Shown: positions 7,279-15,909, counted from the first letter of the stretch. The stretch is 45,078 nucleotides of DNA from Desulfobacteraceae bacterium (GCA_003599865.1 QZKS01000080.1:1-45078); one strand, 5' to 3'. The notes: generated from the sequence alone by a model not told the origin. A program made the numbers and translations.

Positions 7279-9069
7279 ATGAAAAAACAAACTTCATTTT
7301 TGTTGGCACTGACATCCGTCATGATCACGATCCTTTCGGTTTGGTACATTCAACGCCCCATCGAACCGAAGCAGACCACCTGGGAAGATGTAATCGTCGA
7401 GGCTGAGGCCGGCGGTTATAAGATCATTACAACTGAAGAACTTGCCGACCGCTATCGCAAAGATGCCTCAAACCTCATGTTGATCGACACCCGTCAGGAG
7501 TGGGAGTATCGCACCGGACATATTGAAGGTGCGCTTAATTTTTCCATGAAACCCACATGGTGGGAACGCCGGCAGAAAGCTTCGCAATTAAAAGATTTTT
7601 TAGGACCGAATCCAGAGCGTGTCCTGATCTTTTACTGAGCAGGCTTGACATGAGTCCGCAGCGACTCGGCGGCCAGGGTGGCCGTATCACTTGGTTATAA
7701 AAACGTCTACCGTGACCCATACGGATTCCCAAAATGGCAGGAAAATGGCCTGCCTATCGCCGGCAGTCCGATGGGACCAACAACTTCCGGTGAACCATCA
7801 ACGAAAACGGCAGCCGACCGATCCCTCCAGGGCTGGACCATGCTCTGGACCCTCCTTGGCATTTTCGCAGGCGGTGTGGCGCTGAACCTGACTCCCTGCG
7901 TCTATCCGATGATTCCCATCACGGTTTCGTTTTTCGGAGGTCGGGCAGCAAAGGGAAAGCCCAGCCAGATCAAGCTGGTATTGCATGGAATCTGCTACCT
8001 GACCGGCCTGTCCCTGACCAACTCCATTCTTGGAGTGGTCGCCTCACTTACCGGCGGCCTGATGGGGGCACTGCTTCAAAATCCCATCGTTCCGGCCCTG
8101 GTGGCCGGCGTCCTGATCCTGTTCGCTACCAGTCTCTTCGGGCTTTGGGAATTACGCCTGCCCGGAGCCTTGACGCAAGCCGCCGGCAAATCCTACACCG
8201 GCTATTTCGGCAGCCTGTTCATGGGCCTTACCTTAGGAGTTGTGGCAGCCCCCTGCATCGGCCCCTTTGTGCTGGGGCTGCTGACATGGGTAGCCGGTAT
8301 GGGTAATCCATGGATTGGTTTTCTGGTTTTCTTTATTCTCAGTTTAGGCCTGGGTCTGCCCCTTTTTATACTGGCGCTCTTTTCCGGACAGCTTCAACGA
8401 CTGCCTAAGGCAGGCGGCTGGATGCTGTGGGTGCGCAAATTGATGGGCTGGGTTCTTGTCGGTATGGCGGCATATTTCATCCGGCCGATTTTGCCCGACA
8501 TCATGAAAGTCATACTGCCGGTTGCCGTAACCCTTGCTGCAGGTCTGCATCTGGGATGGTTAGACAGAAATCAGGCAAGCTTTAAAGCCTTTCCCTGGTT
8601 AAAAACCATTGTCGGTACCGGATGTCTGATCCTTGCCACTTTCTGGATCACCAGTTGGGCCATGCGCGGGCCGGGGATCGAGTGGTATTCGTATTCGGAG
8701 CAAACCCTTCAGCAGGCGGTCGCCCAGAAAAAGCCGGTGATCATCGATTTTTACGCCGATTGGTGCACACCATGCAGGGAACTGGAGGAAACGACCTTTT
8801 ATCACGCCGACGTGGTCCGTCAGGCCCGGCAGAATTTTATTATGGTAAAGGTTGATGTAACCCAGGCCGGCGATCCATTTCAGGAACAGCTTTTAAAACA
8901 ATACGGTATCAAGGGGGTGCCTACCATCGTTTTTCTGGATGCGCGGGGTAAGGAACGTACGGATCTGCGCCTGGTGGACTATCTGCCGCCCGAATCATTC
9001 CTGAATCATATGGCCGCATTACAGGAATCCGTTTCCACACGGAATCACCAACCCCGGAAGACACAATGA
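7279..9069 (+). CDS. Predicted double-Sec rhodanese fused to DsbD-like transporter and thioredoxin
   Basis: 596 aa with two in-frame UGAs (7636-7638, 7651-7653) read as Sec120 and Sec125. Order: signal anchor (residues ~7-26), rhodanese domain (~45-165), CcdA/DsbD membrane domain (~190-460) and C-terminal thioredoxin (~475-580, WCTPC at 495-499, Cys496/Cys499). The rhodanese active-site loop spans the UGAs: LIFY-U-AGLT-U-VRSDSAA, then LGYKNVYRDPYGFPKW, matching the usual YCxGxxCxxS loop with both Cys replaced. Membrane cysteines are Cys207 (NLTPCVYP) and Cys326 (AAPCIGPF). Stopping at either UGA would cut the rhodanese before its catalytic residue. DsbD-type proteins move electrons from cytoplasmic thioredoxin to the periplasm; here the acceptor is probably the attached rhodanese/thioredoxin. 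The GTG at 7678 is not a start. Confidence 0.85.
7636..7685 (+). promoter_or_regulatory. Two Sec UGAs with overlapping candidate SECIS hairpins
   Basis: UGA1 (7636-7638): TGAGTC (7651-7656) pairs with GACTCG (7663-7668) around loop CGCAGC, 18 nt after UGA1; UGA2 itself lies in this stem. UGA2 (7651-7653): GCGGCC (7669-7674) pairs with GGCCGT (7680-7685) around loop AGGGT, 21 nt after UGA2. The second has the GGU-type loop and is the better SECIS candidate; the first lacks a U in the loop and is weaker, so one element may serve both codons. Confidence 0.5.
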
Positions 9070-9080
9070 AGGAGATGATC

Positions 9081-9401
9081 ATGCTCAAAGTCCGCTTTTT
9101 TCTCAATGAGCCGAATGGCAGTCCCTGAAAGCATTTCAAACGGATGATGCCTAGGCTGGGCGCAAAATATCAGATTGAAATCGATATCACCTCAAAACCC
9201 AAAAATGATTACCAGACCGACGAATACTTCGAGCTGGAACTGCCTGTGGCACCGGCGGTCATGGTGGGCGATGAGATTGTGGTGGAAGGGGCAGATGTGT
9301 CTGAACACGAAGTGGAAGTATGCATTTGCCGCCTGTTGGGGCTGCCGGAACCCGAACCGCCGAAAAAAGGAATACTGCGCCGTTTATTAAAAACAGATTA
9401 A
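9081..9401 (+). CDS. Predicted thioredoxin-like selenoprotein (SPU motif)
   Basis: 106 aa with an in-frame UGA at 9126-9128 as Sec16: MLKVRFFLNEPNGSP-U-KHFKRMMPRLG. The ATG at 9081 follows GGAG (9071-9074) and shares its phase with the open frame after the UGA. Secondary structure and the LPVAPAVMVGDEIVVEG stretch (cis-Pro position of thioredoxin folds) suggest a small thioredoxin/glutaredoxin-like redox protein, with a C-terminal CIC motif (VEVCICRLLGL). There is no signal peptide, so it is probably the cytoplasmic shuttle between the TrxB-like reductase and the DsbD domain. It begins 11 bp after the rhodanese-DsbD gene and ends the operon before a hairpin terminator. The internal ATG at 9144 would lose the active site. 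Confidence 0.78.
9126..9164 (+). promoter_or_regulatory. Sec UGA with weak SECIS-like hairpin
   Basis: UGA 9126-9128. TGC (9148-9150) and CT (9151-9152) can pair with GG (9159-9160) and GCA (9162-9164), with C9161 bulged, leaving loop AGGCTG about 24 nt after the UGA. The stem is short; only position and loop type support it. Confidence 0.35.
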
Positions 9402-9410
9402 TTAGATTAA

Positions 9411-9458
9411 ATCTCCTGTCTGCCGAAGGCCGGTTGATTCTCCTTCGGCAGACGAGAT
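9411..9458 (+). terminator. Bidirectional hairpin terminator between convergent operons
   Basis: GTCTGCCGAAGG (9418-9429) pairs perfectly with 9442-9453 (12 bp), extended by ATCTC (9411-9415) with GAGAT (9454-9458). It lies between the Sec operon (plus) and the aldehyde dehydrogenase (minus). T-runs are weak on both sides, so termination strength is uncertain. Confidence 0.6.
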
Positions 9459-9475
9459 GTCCATACGGCATTTCA

Positions 9476-10933
9476 TCAGGAAAGAAACAGTTTGTAGATA
9501 AATTTATGAATGAGCCTTCCATAGGGCGGATAGATTAACTTCCCGCTGTTGAACCGCGGCTTGATCAGCACGCCTTTTGCCTTTGAAAACGTCAAAAACC
9601 CTTCCCGGCTGTGGTATTGCCCCATGCCGGATTCACCGACCCCTCCGAAGGGCAGGTCATCCATGGCAACATGAATCAGCGTATCATTGATCACCGCACC
9701 GCCGGAATGGGTATGGGTCAGAACATAATCGACATTTGCCTTTTCATAATCAAAATAATACAAGGCGAGCGGCCGGGGCCTTTGATTGACATATGCCAGA
9801 GCGTCTTTTAATGTGTTGTAGGGGATGACCGGCAGAAGCGGCCCGAAAATTTCATTCCGCATCACATCCATGTCTTCCGTCACCTGGAGAAGAAGATGAA
9901 TCGGAAGTTTGCGGGATTGATCAAAGGATTCATTGGCTGGATTGATTTTTATGACACGGGCCCCTTTTTTCTCGGCATCGGCAATCAAGGCCTTGAGACG
10001 TTCATGCTCTTTGGGATTAATGATGCTGGTATATTGCGGATTCTTGTCCATGCGGGGATACATGGCGGAAACCGATTTTTGAAAGGCCGCAACAAACGAG
10101 TCGATCCGGTTTTCCGGGCAAAGGACATAGTCCGGTGCAACACAGGTCTGCCCTACGTTGAACTGCTTTCCGAACGCGATTCTCTCCGCAGCATCCTCCA
10201 TAGGCACCGATTGGCTGATGATGGCTGGAGACTTCCCTCCCAGCTCCAAAGTGACGGGAGTCAGATTGTCGGAGGCTGCACGCATGATCCGCCTACCGGT
10301 AAACGTCGATCCGGTAAAAACCAGATGGTCCCATGGTTTGCCTGCAAATGCCGATCCCATTCCGTCCTCACCGGTAATTACCGCCACGAGGTCTTCAGGA
10401 AAGGTTTCCTGAATCAGTCCTTTGAACACTTTTCCAAGTTTCGGTGTATTCCGGCTCATTTTGATCATGACCCGGTTCCCGGCCGCCAGCGCACCGGTCA
10501 ACGGACCGACGCTCAGATACAATGGATAATTCCAGGGAACAATCACACCGACAACTCCCATAGGCTGGTAGATGACTTTTGCCTTTGCCGGCTGGAACAG
10601 CATGCTGACATGCCTTCTGGATGGTTTCATCCATTTTTTAAGATGTCTTTCCGCGTACCGGATGCCTTCCACACCTGGAAAAATTTCAGCCAGAAGGGTT
10701 TCATCCCTGGACCGGCAACTGAAATCTTCATGAACGGCGGAAATGATGGTTTCCTGGTTTGCAATCAAGGCCTGTTTAAGCCGCCTGAGATTATCCTTCC
10801 GTTCCTGAACACCGGGCATGGGATTCCGGCTGAAAGCTTCCTTCTGGGCCTGAAATATTCTGTCCAGTGTCGTAATCCCGGGTGATGCCGGTTCACCGGC
10901 CAATTCATTGATACGTATAACCGATTCCTGCAT
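9476..10933 (-). CDS. Aldehyde dehydrogenase (coniferyl-aldehyde/class 3 type)
   Basis: 485 aa from the ATG at 10933, which has AAAGGAGG 9 nt upstream; the in-frame GTG at 10939 is too close to that site. NAD(P)-dependent oxidation of an aldehyde to its acid. Visible: PMGVVGVIVPWNYPLYL (cofactor binding), FTGSTFTGRRI, catalytic Glu in VTLELGGKSP, nucleophile Cys in FNVGQTCVAPDYV, and EIFGPLLPVIPY. A hydrophobic C-terminal tail (LIYPPYGRLIHKFIYKLFLS) suggests membrane association, as in class 3 fatty-aldehyde enzymes. It lies 33 bp downstream of fdhA on the same strand and may be co-transcribed from the ModE-controlled promoter. Substrate unknown. Confidence 0.88.
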   Translation of the reverse strand: MQESVIRINELAGEPASPGITTLDRIFQAQKEAFSRNPMPGVQERKDNLRRLKQALIANQETIISAVHEDFSCRSRDETLLAEIFPGVEGIRYAERHLKKWMKPSRRHVSMLFQPAKAKVIYQPMGVVGVIVPWNYPLYLSVGPLTGALAAGNRVMIKMSRNTPKLGKVFKGLIQETFPEDLVAVITGEDGMGSAFAGKPWDHLVFTGSTFTGRRIMRAASDNLTPVTLELGGKSPAIISQSVPMEDAAERIAFGKQFNVGQTCVAPDYVLCPENRIDSFVAAFQKSVSAMYPRMDKNPQYTSIINPKEHERLKALIADAEKKGARVIKINPANESFDQSRKLPIHLLLQVTEDMDVMRNEIFGPLLPVIPYNTLKDALAYVNQRPRPLALYYFDYEKANVDYVLTHTHSGGAVINDTLIHVAMDDLPFGGVGESGMGQYHSREGFLTFSKAKGVLIKPRFNSGKLIYPPYGRLIHKFIYKLFLS

Positions 10934-10966
10934 GATCACTGCCTCCTTTCAGTTATGTGACATCCG

Positions 10967-13732
10967 TTACATTCTTTCCAATCGAACAGCACAGGCCTTA
11001 TATTCGGCTGTTAACGTAAAAGGGTCAAAGGCTGCGTTGGTCAGCCAGTTGGCATTGCCTTCATTAAAGTGGAATGCCATCCATACCATGCCTTCCGGCA
11101 CTTCCGGTGTGACGTTCGCTTTTACGCAAACCGCTCCGCGTCTTGATTTTACCTGGATTCTTTCACCATGTTCTATACTCATTCGACTTGCATCCGCAAG
11201 TGATATATCCGCTGTTTCCTCCCCCAGAAGGTCATTCAAACCTTCACAGCGTCCTGTCTGGGTCCGCGTATGGTAATGATACAGCCGCCTGCCGGTACTG
11301 AGTACCAGCGGATACTCCTCGTCCGGAACTTCCGCAGGAGGTGTCCAGTCAGCCGGAGAAAACCGTCCCAGTCCGCAGGTGAAGTTACCGGATCGATGGA
11401 GAAAGGGCGTACCGGGATGATTTTCGGTCGGACAAGGCCATTGCAAACCATCTTCCTGGATTCTGTGATATTTGATTCCTCCCAGATTAGGGGCCAGCAT
11501 GGAAATTTCCGTATCCCAGATTTCTTTCCCACTGTCGGCTTTCCAGTCATGACCGAACCGTTTGGCGATCTCCCTGAAGATCCACCAGTTTGGTTTGGCA
11601 ACTCCCGGCGGCGGGCTTGCCGTGCGGACACGGCTGACCCTTCTTTCGCTGTTGGTAAAAGTGCCGTCATTTTCACTCCAGGCAGCAGCCGGCAGAATTA
11701 CGTGGGCGAATCGGGTGGTTTCCGTCTCAAAGATATCCTGACATACGATAAATTCGGCTGATTTCAGTTCATGGGCCACCTTGTTCATGTCCGGTTCCGT
11801 GTTGGCCAGATTTTCCCCGAAAATGTAAAACCCCCTGACACGACCATTGGTCAACCCGTGCATCATTTCCGGAATCATCAATCCCGGTTTATCCGACATT
11901 CCGGTGACACCCCAGGCGGTTTCAAATTTTTTCCGGGCAGCCGGATCATCCACTTTCTGATAACCCGGATACACGTTGGGGAGAGCGCCCATATCGCAGG
12001 CGCCCTGAACATTATTCTGTCCCCGAAGCGGGTTGACGCCACCATATTCCATTCCCATATTGCCGAGAAGCATCTGCAGATTGGCAACCGTCATGACATT
12101 GTTTTTGCCGCATGTGTGTTCCGTAATACCCAGGGTATAGCAGACCATCACCGGTTTGACGGAGGCAAGTTCCCTTGCCGTCTCCCGGATGATGCCCGCT
12201 TCAATCCCGCAAATTTCAGAAGCACGCTCCGGGGGGTATTCCCCAACCTTTTCCGATAGCGCTTCAAATCCGGTACATCGGGTGGAAACAAATTCTTGAT
12301 CATACAAATTCTCCCGGATCAGCACATGCATAATGGAATTCAGCAGTGCAATATCGCTTCCGACCTTGAGCGGCAGATGACGGGTCGCAAAATTCACAAG
12401 GCGATGCCTGCGGGGATCGATCACGATCAGTTTCGCACCATTTTGAACCGCATTCTTGACAAATGTTGCTGCAACCGGATGTGCTTCCGTCATATTGGAA
12501 CCGATCACCAGAAACATACGGGCTTTGGAAAACTCTGAAAATGAATTGGTCATTGCGCCTGATCCGAAAGTTGTCGCCAGACCGGCGACGGTAGGAGCAT
12601 GTCAGGTACGGGCGCAATGATCGATATTATTGGTTTTGAACACCGCCCGGAAAAGCTTCTGCATCTGATAGGAGTCTTCGTTGATGCTGCGGGCGCAACT
12701 GACACCGGCCAGGGCGTCCGGCCCGCTCTGGTTGATGATTTCAATGAATTTGGAGCTGACCAGATCAAGGGCCTCATCCCAGGAAGCTTCCCTGAATCTA
12801 TCTTTGTCCCGGATCAATGGCGTTTTCAGGCGCTCATCCGAATAAATAAAATCAAACCCGAAGCGACCCTTGACGCACAGACGCCCTTTGTTCGGGGAGC
12901 CGTCTTCCACACCGGTCACTTTGACAATTCGCTTGTCCCGGACGTGCAGGTTTAACTGACAACCCACCCCGCAATAAGGGCATGTGGTCCGTACTTTTTC
13001 AGAATCCCATGGCCGCCATTGGTATCGTGATTTTTTTTCAACCAGGGCACCCACCGGACATGCCTGCACGCATTCCCCGCAAAATACGCAATCCGAATCC
13101 TTGAGAGGTACATCGGACCCGGCAATGACTTTCGGGTCCGTGTCCTGATTACCCAATCGAATGGCTTTGTTGACCTGGATTTCATTGCAGGCCTGAATGC
13201 ATCGTCCGCATAAAATACAGCGTGAAAAATCCCTGATAATCAGCGGATTGACGGTTTCCATCGGATAGTTGACCGGCTTTTTGGCGGATGTCCCTCCTTG
13301 AACCTGATACTGGTAGGCCAGATCCTGAAGCCGGCAGTCACCCCATGCAGGACAAAGTTCTTCGGCGCCGTCATCGGTCAATACTTTCGCTTGAAACAAA
13401 GACCAGTCCCTTTCCTGATTGGTTCCGATAGAGCAATTGTGATTTCCGGATGCAAGAAACTTTCGGATGGTTTCCTTTCTGGATTCGATTACCCTGGCGG
13501 ATTCCGTTAACACAAACATTTTGTCCTGAGCATGGGTATTGCAGGCCGTTGCCAGTTCCGGCAGGCCATCAATTTCAACAACACAGACACGGCATGTGCC
13601 GGTTGGTGATGCGTCTTTGAGATGACACAAAGTGGGTATCCGGATGTTGTTTTCCGCAGCAACTTCCAGGATGGTGCTGCCCGGATTAAACCTATATTTT
13701 TTATGATTGATTACGATTTGCCGCTGTTCCAT
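10967..13732 (-). CDS. fdhA: Sec-containing formate dehydrogenase, catalytic subunit
   Basis: 921 aa with in-frame UGA at 12604-12602 as Sec377 in DHCART-U-HAPTVAGLATTFGSGA, the canonical formate dehydrogenase active site. It oxidises formate to CO2 at a Mo/W-bis-pterin centre. Order: [2Fe-2S] domain (CHLKDASPTGTCRVC), His-Cys3 cluster region (HNCSIG...CPAWGDC), two [4Fe-4S] motifs (CILCGRCIQAC, CVFCGECVQACPVGA), a further cluster CPYCGVGC, then the molybdopterin oxidoreductase and C-terminal dinucleotide-binding domain. The NuoG-like N-terminus indicates a soluble, NAD- or ferredoxin-linked type; no beta subunit lies nearby. ATG 13732 has GGAG 9 nt upstream; ATG 13747 is an alternative. A conventional gene call would split it at the UGA. 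Confidence 0.95.
12573..12604 (-). promoter_or_regulatory. SECIS element of fdhA
   Basis: Reading the minus strand: UGA (12604-12602), 12 nt, then GTCGCC (12589-12584), loop GGTCT (12583-12579), GGCGAC (12578-12573). A 6-bp perfect stem with a GGUCU loop 18 nt after the codon closely matches the E. coli fdhF SECIS. Confidence 0.88.
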
Positions 13733-13862
13733 ATCAACTGTCTCCATTCATGGTTCCGCCATCGATTCCCGGTATCCTCTTTCAGGGCCCGTGCCTCCAT
13801 TCGAACATTATTTTAAGCATATTCGGATTCTTTTTCTGTTTTTCAATGATTATGCAGGTTGC

Positions 13863-13904
13863 CATCTATCATAGCCAAAGCGCTATGTCAATAATGGCAT
13901 AACG
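13863..13904 (-). promoter_or_regulatory. fdhA promoter with ModE-type box
   Basis: 24-bp box at 13881-13904 with half-sites CGCTAT and ATAACG, the E. coli ModE half-site pattern. On the minus strand TTGACA (13891-13886) lies inside the box and, after 17 bp, a -10-like TAGATG (13868-13863). The box differs from the one at modA at a single base. A repressor bound here would cover the -35 element; the start codon is about 130 bp downstream. Confidence 0.75.
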
Positions 13905-13986
13905 ATGATTCTGTTACGGCATCTTTATTATGATCTTTGATATTAAATAGTTGAAAAATAATGGCAATACGGAAGCGGGAAACCGG

Positions 13987-14652
13987 TCAGAGTATTGTTT
14001 TTGCATACCGGTTGGCGACATATAATAAAACACCGGACAGCCCGGTCATTAAAACAACCATCACATGGGCCTTTGCCCATTCGCCGCTGCCGGAAAGGCT
14101 GTAAATCGCAATCGGCATCGTGTCGGTCCTTCCCGGCAAATTACCTGCAAGCATGAGCGTGGCTCCGAATTCCCCCATTGCACGAGAAAAGGAAAGCATG
14201 ATACCGGCAATAATACCTCGTTTTGCCAAAGGGATAACAACCTTGATCGCGGTATCAAATTCCGAAAGCCCGAGAGTATACGACGCTTCGATAAGGCCTT
14301 TGTCAACAGAATCAATGGCCGCCCTGGCCGTCTTGATCATGAGAGGCAGGGCAACGATAAATGAAGCCAGCACGGCAGCATACCAGGTAAACATGATACT
14401 CCAGCCGGTCCATTCATAAATGAATTTCCCGATCCAGCCGTTTCTTCCAAAAACGATAATGAGATAGTATCCTGTGACGGTAGGCGGCAATACCAGGGGA
14501 AGCGTAAAAACAACATCGAGGAGCTCCCTTCCCATAAAATCCTTTCTTGCCAGAAGGTAGGCTGCGGGTATGCCGATGAGGACAATCAGGAATGTTGACA
14601 CAAATGCCACTTGAAATGAAAGACGTATGGAAACAAGAAATGATCCGTCCAT
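13987..14652 (-). CDS. modB: Molybdate ABC transporter permease
   Basis: 221 aa, inner-membrane permease for molybdate/tungstate uptake. It has five to six hydrophobic segments (VAFVSTFLIVLIGIPAAYLLA; FTLPLVLPPTVTGYYLIIVFG; and others) and the EAA coupling loop EASYTLGLSEFDTAIKVVIPLAKRGIIAG, which contacts the ATPase. FTLPLVLPPTV is typical of ModB. The start is 6 bp after modA. No modC ATPase gene follows: the next sequence downstream is the fdhA promoter, so the ATPase must be encoded elsewhere. Confidence 0.92.
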   Translation of the reverse strand: MDGSFLVSIRLSFQVAFVSTFLIVLIGIPAAYLLARKDFMGRELLDVVFTLPLVLPPTVTGYYLIIVFGRNGWIGKFIYEWTGWSIMFTWYAAVLASFIVALPLMIKTARAAIDSVDKGLIEASYTLGLSEFDTAIKVVIPLAKRGIIAGIMLSFSRAMGEFGATLMLAGNLPGRTDTMPIAIYSLSGSGEWAKAHVMVVLMTGLSGVLLYVANRYAKTIL

Positions 14653-14658
14653 GGATGT

Positions 14659-15432
14659 TTAATCAACCTTTTTAAAACCATATTTTTGCAAGATCGTATT
14701 GCCGTCCCGGGATAAAACCATCGAGATAAAAGCCCTTGAATCCGCCATCCTTTTTGTTCCTTTCACAGCACAAATGGGATAAACAATCGGCTTATGGCTT
14801 TTCTCAGGAGCAACGGCAATCACCCTGACCTCTTTTGACCTGACGATCGCATCCGTTGCATATACAACCCCGGCATCCACCTCATCGCGGGCGACATAAT
14901 CCAGAACCTGCCTTACGTTTTCAGTATATATGAATTTATTTTTCAATACCGGGAGCTGCCCATAAAAATACAACACTTCTTCTGCATATCGACCGGCGGG
15001 AACCGTTCTGGGGTTTCCGATCGCTATATATTGAATACCTTTTCCGGTCAAACCGTCAAAAGATGCAAGCGATACCGCACTCCCTGACGGAATGATCAGA
15101 ACGATACCGTTGGCGGCAAAATTAACACGCGTATCAGCATGGATGAGGCCCAGTCCGGCTGCTTCATCCATGTCCTTTTGGGAAGCGGATGCAAAGACAT
15201 CCACAGGCGCACCGCCTGCCATTTGTTTCACCAGATCTCCGGATGCGCCAAAATTGAAAATGCATTTCATCCCATATCGCAATGTATACAGATTCCCTAT
15301 TTCCTCAAATGCATTTTTCAGGCTTATGGCCGCTGAAACGGTAATGGTTTTTTCCGGTTCGGCAATGGACGTAAACGGGGCCGCAGGACAGAGCATAATG
15401 ATCATCAAATACAACAACAATTTTTTATTCAT
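14659..15432 (-). CDS. modA: Molybdate-binding periplasmic protein
   Basis: 257 aa from the ATG at 15432, preceded by GAGGAG; the longer frame to 15462 lacks a ribosome-binding site. Signal peptide (MNKKLLLYLMIIMLCPAAPFTSIA) then the ModA fold: ITVSAAISLKNAFEEIG (oxyanion-binding Ser), FNFGASGDLVKQM, VDVFASASQKDMD, IAIGNPRTVPAGRYAEEVL, DEVDAGVVYATDA. Binds molybdate or tungstate in the periplasm and hands it to ModB. Controlled by the ModE-type box 39 bp upstream; cofactor supply for the adjacent formate dehydrogenase is the obvious role. Confidence 0.93.
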   Translation of the reverse strand: MNKKLLLYLMIIMLCPAAPFTSIAEPEKTITVSAAISLKNAFEEIGNLYTLRYGMKCIFNFGASGDLVKQMAGGAPVDVFASASQKDMDEAAGLGLIHADTRVNFAANGIVLIIPSGSAVSLASFDGLTGKGIQYIAIGNPRTVPAGRYAEEVLYFYGQLPVLKNKFIYTENVRQVLDYVARDEVDAGVVYATDAIVRSKEVRVIAVAPEKSHKPIVYPICAVKGTKRMADSRAFISMVLSRDGNTILQKYGFKKVD

Positions 15433-15452
15433 TTCATATCTCCTCGAATCGC

Positions 15453-15494
15453 GGAGTACCACATGAAAAACGCTATGTCAATAATAGCATAACG
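15453..15494 (-). promoter_or_regulatory. modA promoter with ModE-type box
   Basis: 24-bp box at 15471-15494 (half-sites CGCTAT and ATAACG), one base different from the fdhA box. On the minus strand TTGACA (15481-15476) is inside the box and, after 17 bp, a -10-like TACTCC (15458-15453). Same architecture as fdhA. The box lies between divergent modA and modE, so modE may be autoregulated through it. Confidence 0.78.
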
Positions 15495-15549
15495 TTTTTA
15501 CATGAAATACTCTTGAGTTTCTTCCGGTGCCCATGTAACATTTTTAATC

Positions 15550-15909
15550 ATGAAACAGAAGATTAAAAAGATTACCGTCAGATCCAAAATCTGGCTGTCC
15601 GATGATACGGGAGAAGTGATTTTCGGTCTGGGGCGCTTGCGGATGCTGGAAGCGATTGAACGCAGCGGTTCCATTCAGGCTGCGGCAAAGGAACTGGGGA
15701 TGAGTTACCGGGCCATATGGGGACGGATCAAGGCCACGGAGGAGCGTCTGGGGGAACCGCTTCTCCTCCGGAATATCGGGGGACGTTCCGGAGGAGGTTC
15801 TGAATTGACCGATTTTGCCCGGCATCTGATGCAGCAGTTTAAAAAACTGCACCAGATGGTTACCGAATCTTCGGACCGGCTTTTTGCGGACCTGATCATC
15901 TCAAAATAA
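15550..15909 (+). CDS. modE: ModE-type regulator, DNA-binding domain only
   Basis: 119 aa. It matches the N-terminal LysR-like winged helix of ModE: RSKIWLSDDTGEVIFGLGRLRMLEAIERSGSIQAAAKELGMSYRAIWGRIKATEERLGEPLLLRNIGGRSGGGSELTDFA as one continuous domain. E. coli ModE (about 260 aa) also has two C-terminal MOP/TOBE domains that bind molybdate; here the protein ends right after the HTH and a short helix. Molybdate sensing must therefore use another protein or site. Divergent from modA across a ModE-type box and convergent with the EFR1-family gene, with no intergenic bases. Confidence 0.88.
   Translation: MKQKIKKITVRSKIWLSDDTGEVIFGLGRLRMLEAIERSGSIQAAAKELGMSYRAIWGRIKATEERLGEPLLLRNIGGRSGGGSELTDFARHLMQQFKKLHQMVTESSDRLFADLIISK

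Noticed and set aside
7636-7653. UGA read as Trp (alternative genetic code)
   Set aside because: UGA ends several genes normally here (pqiA, pqiB, trxB, arsR), and the in-frame UGAs fall at redox active sites.
7678-9069. DsbD gene starting at GTG 7678
   Set aside because: Lies in the same frame as the upstream rhodanese part, has no ribosome-binding site, and its first residues are clearly rhodanese C-terminal sequence.
9896-10885. 329-aa open frame on the plus strand
   Set aside because: Antisense to the aldehyde dehydrogenase; no ribosome-binding site or recognisable motif.
10967-12553. Separate molybdopterin oxidoreductase gene
   Set aside because: C-terminal part of FdhA after the Sec UGA at 12604-12602.
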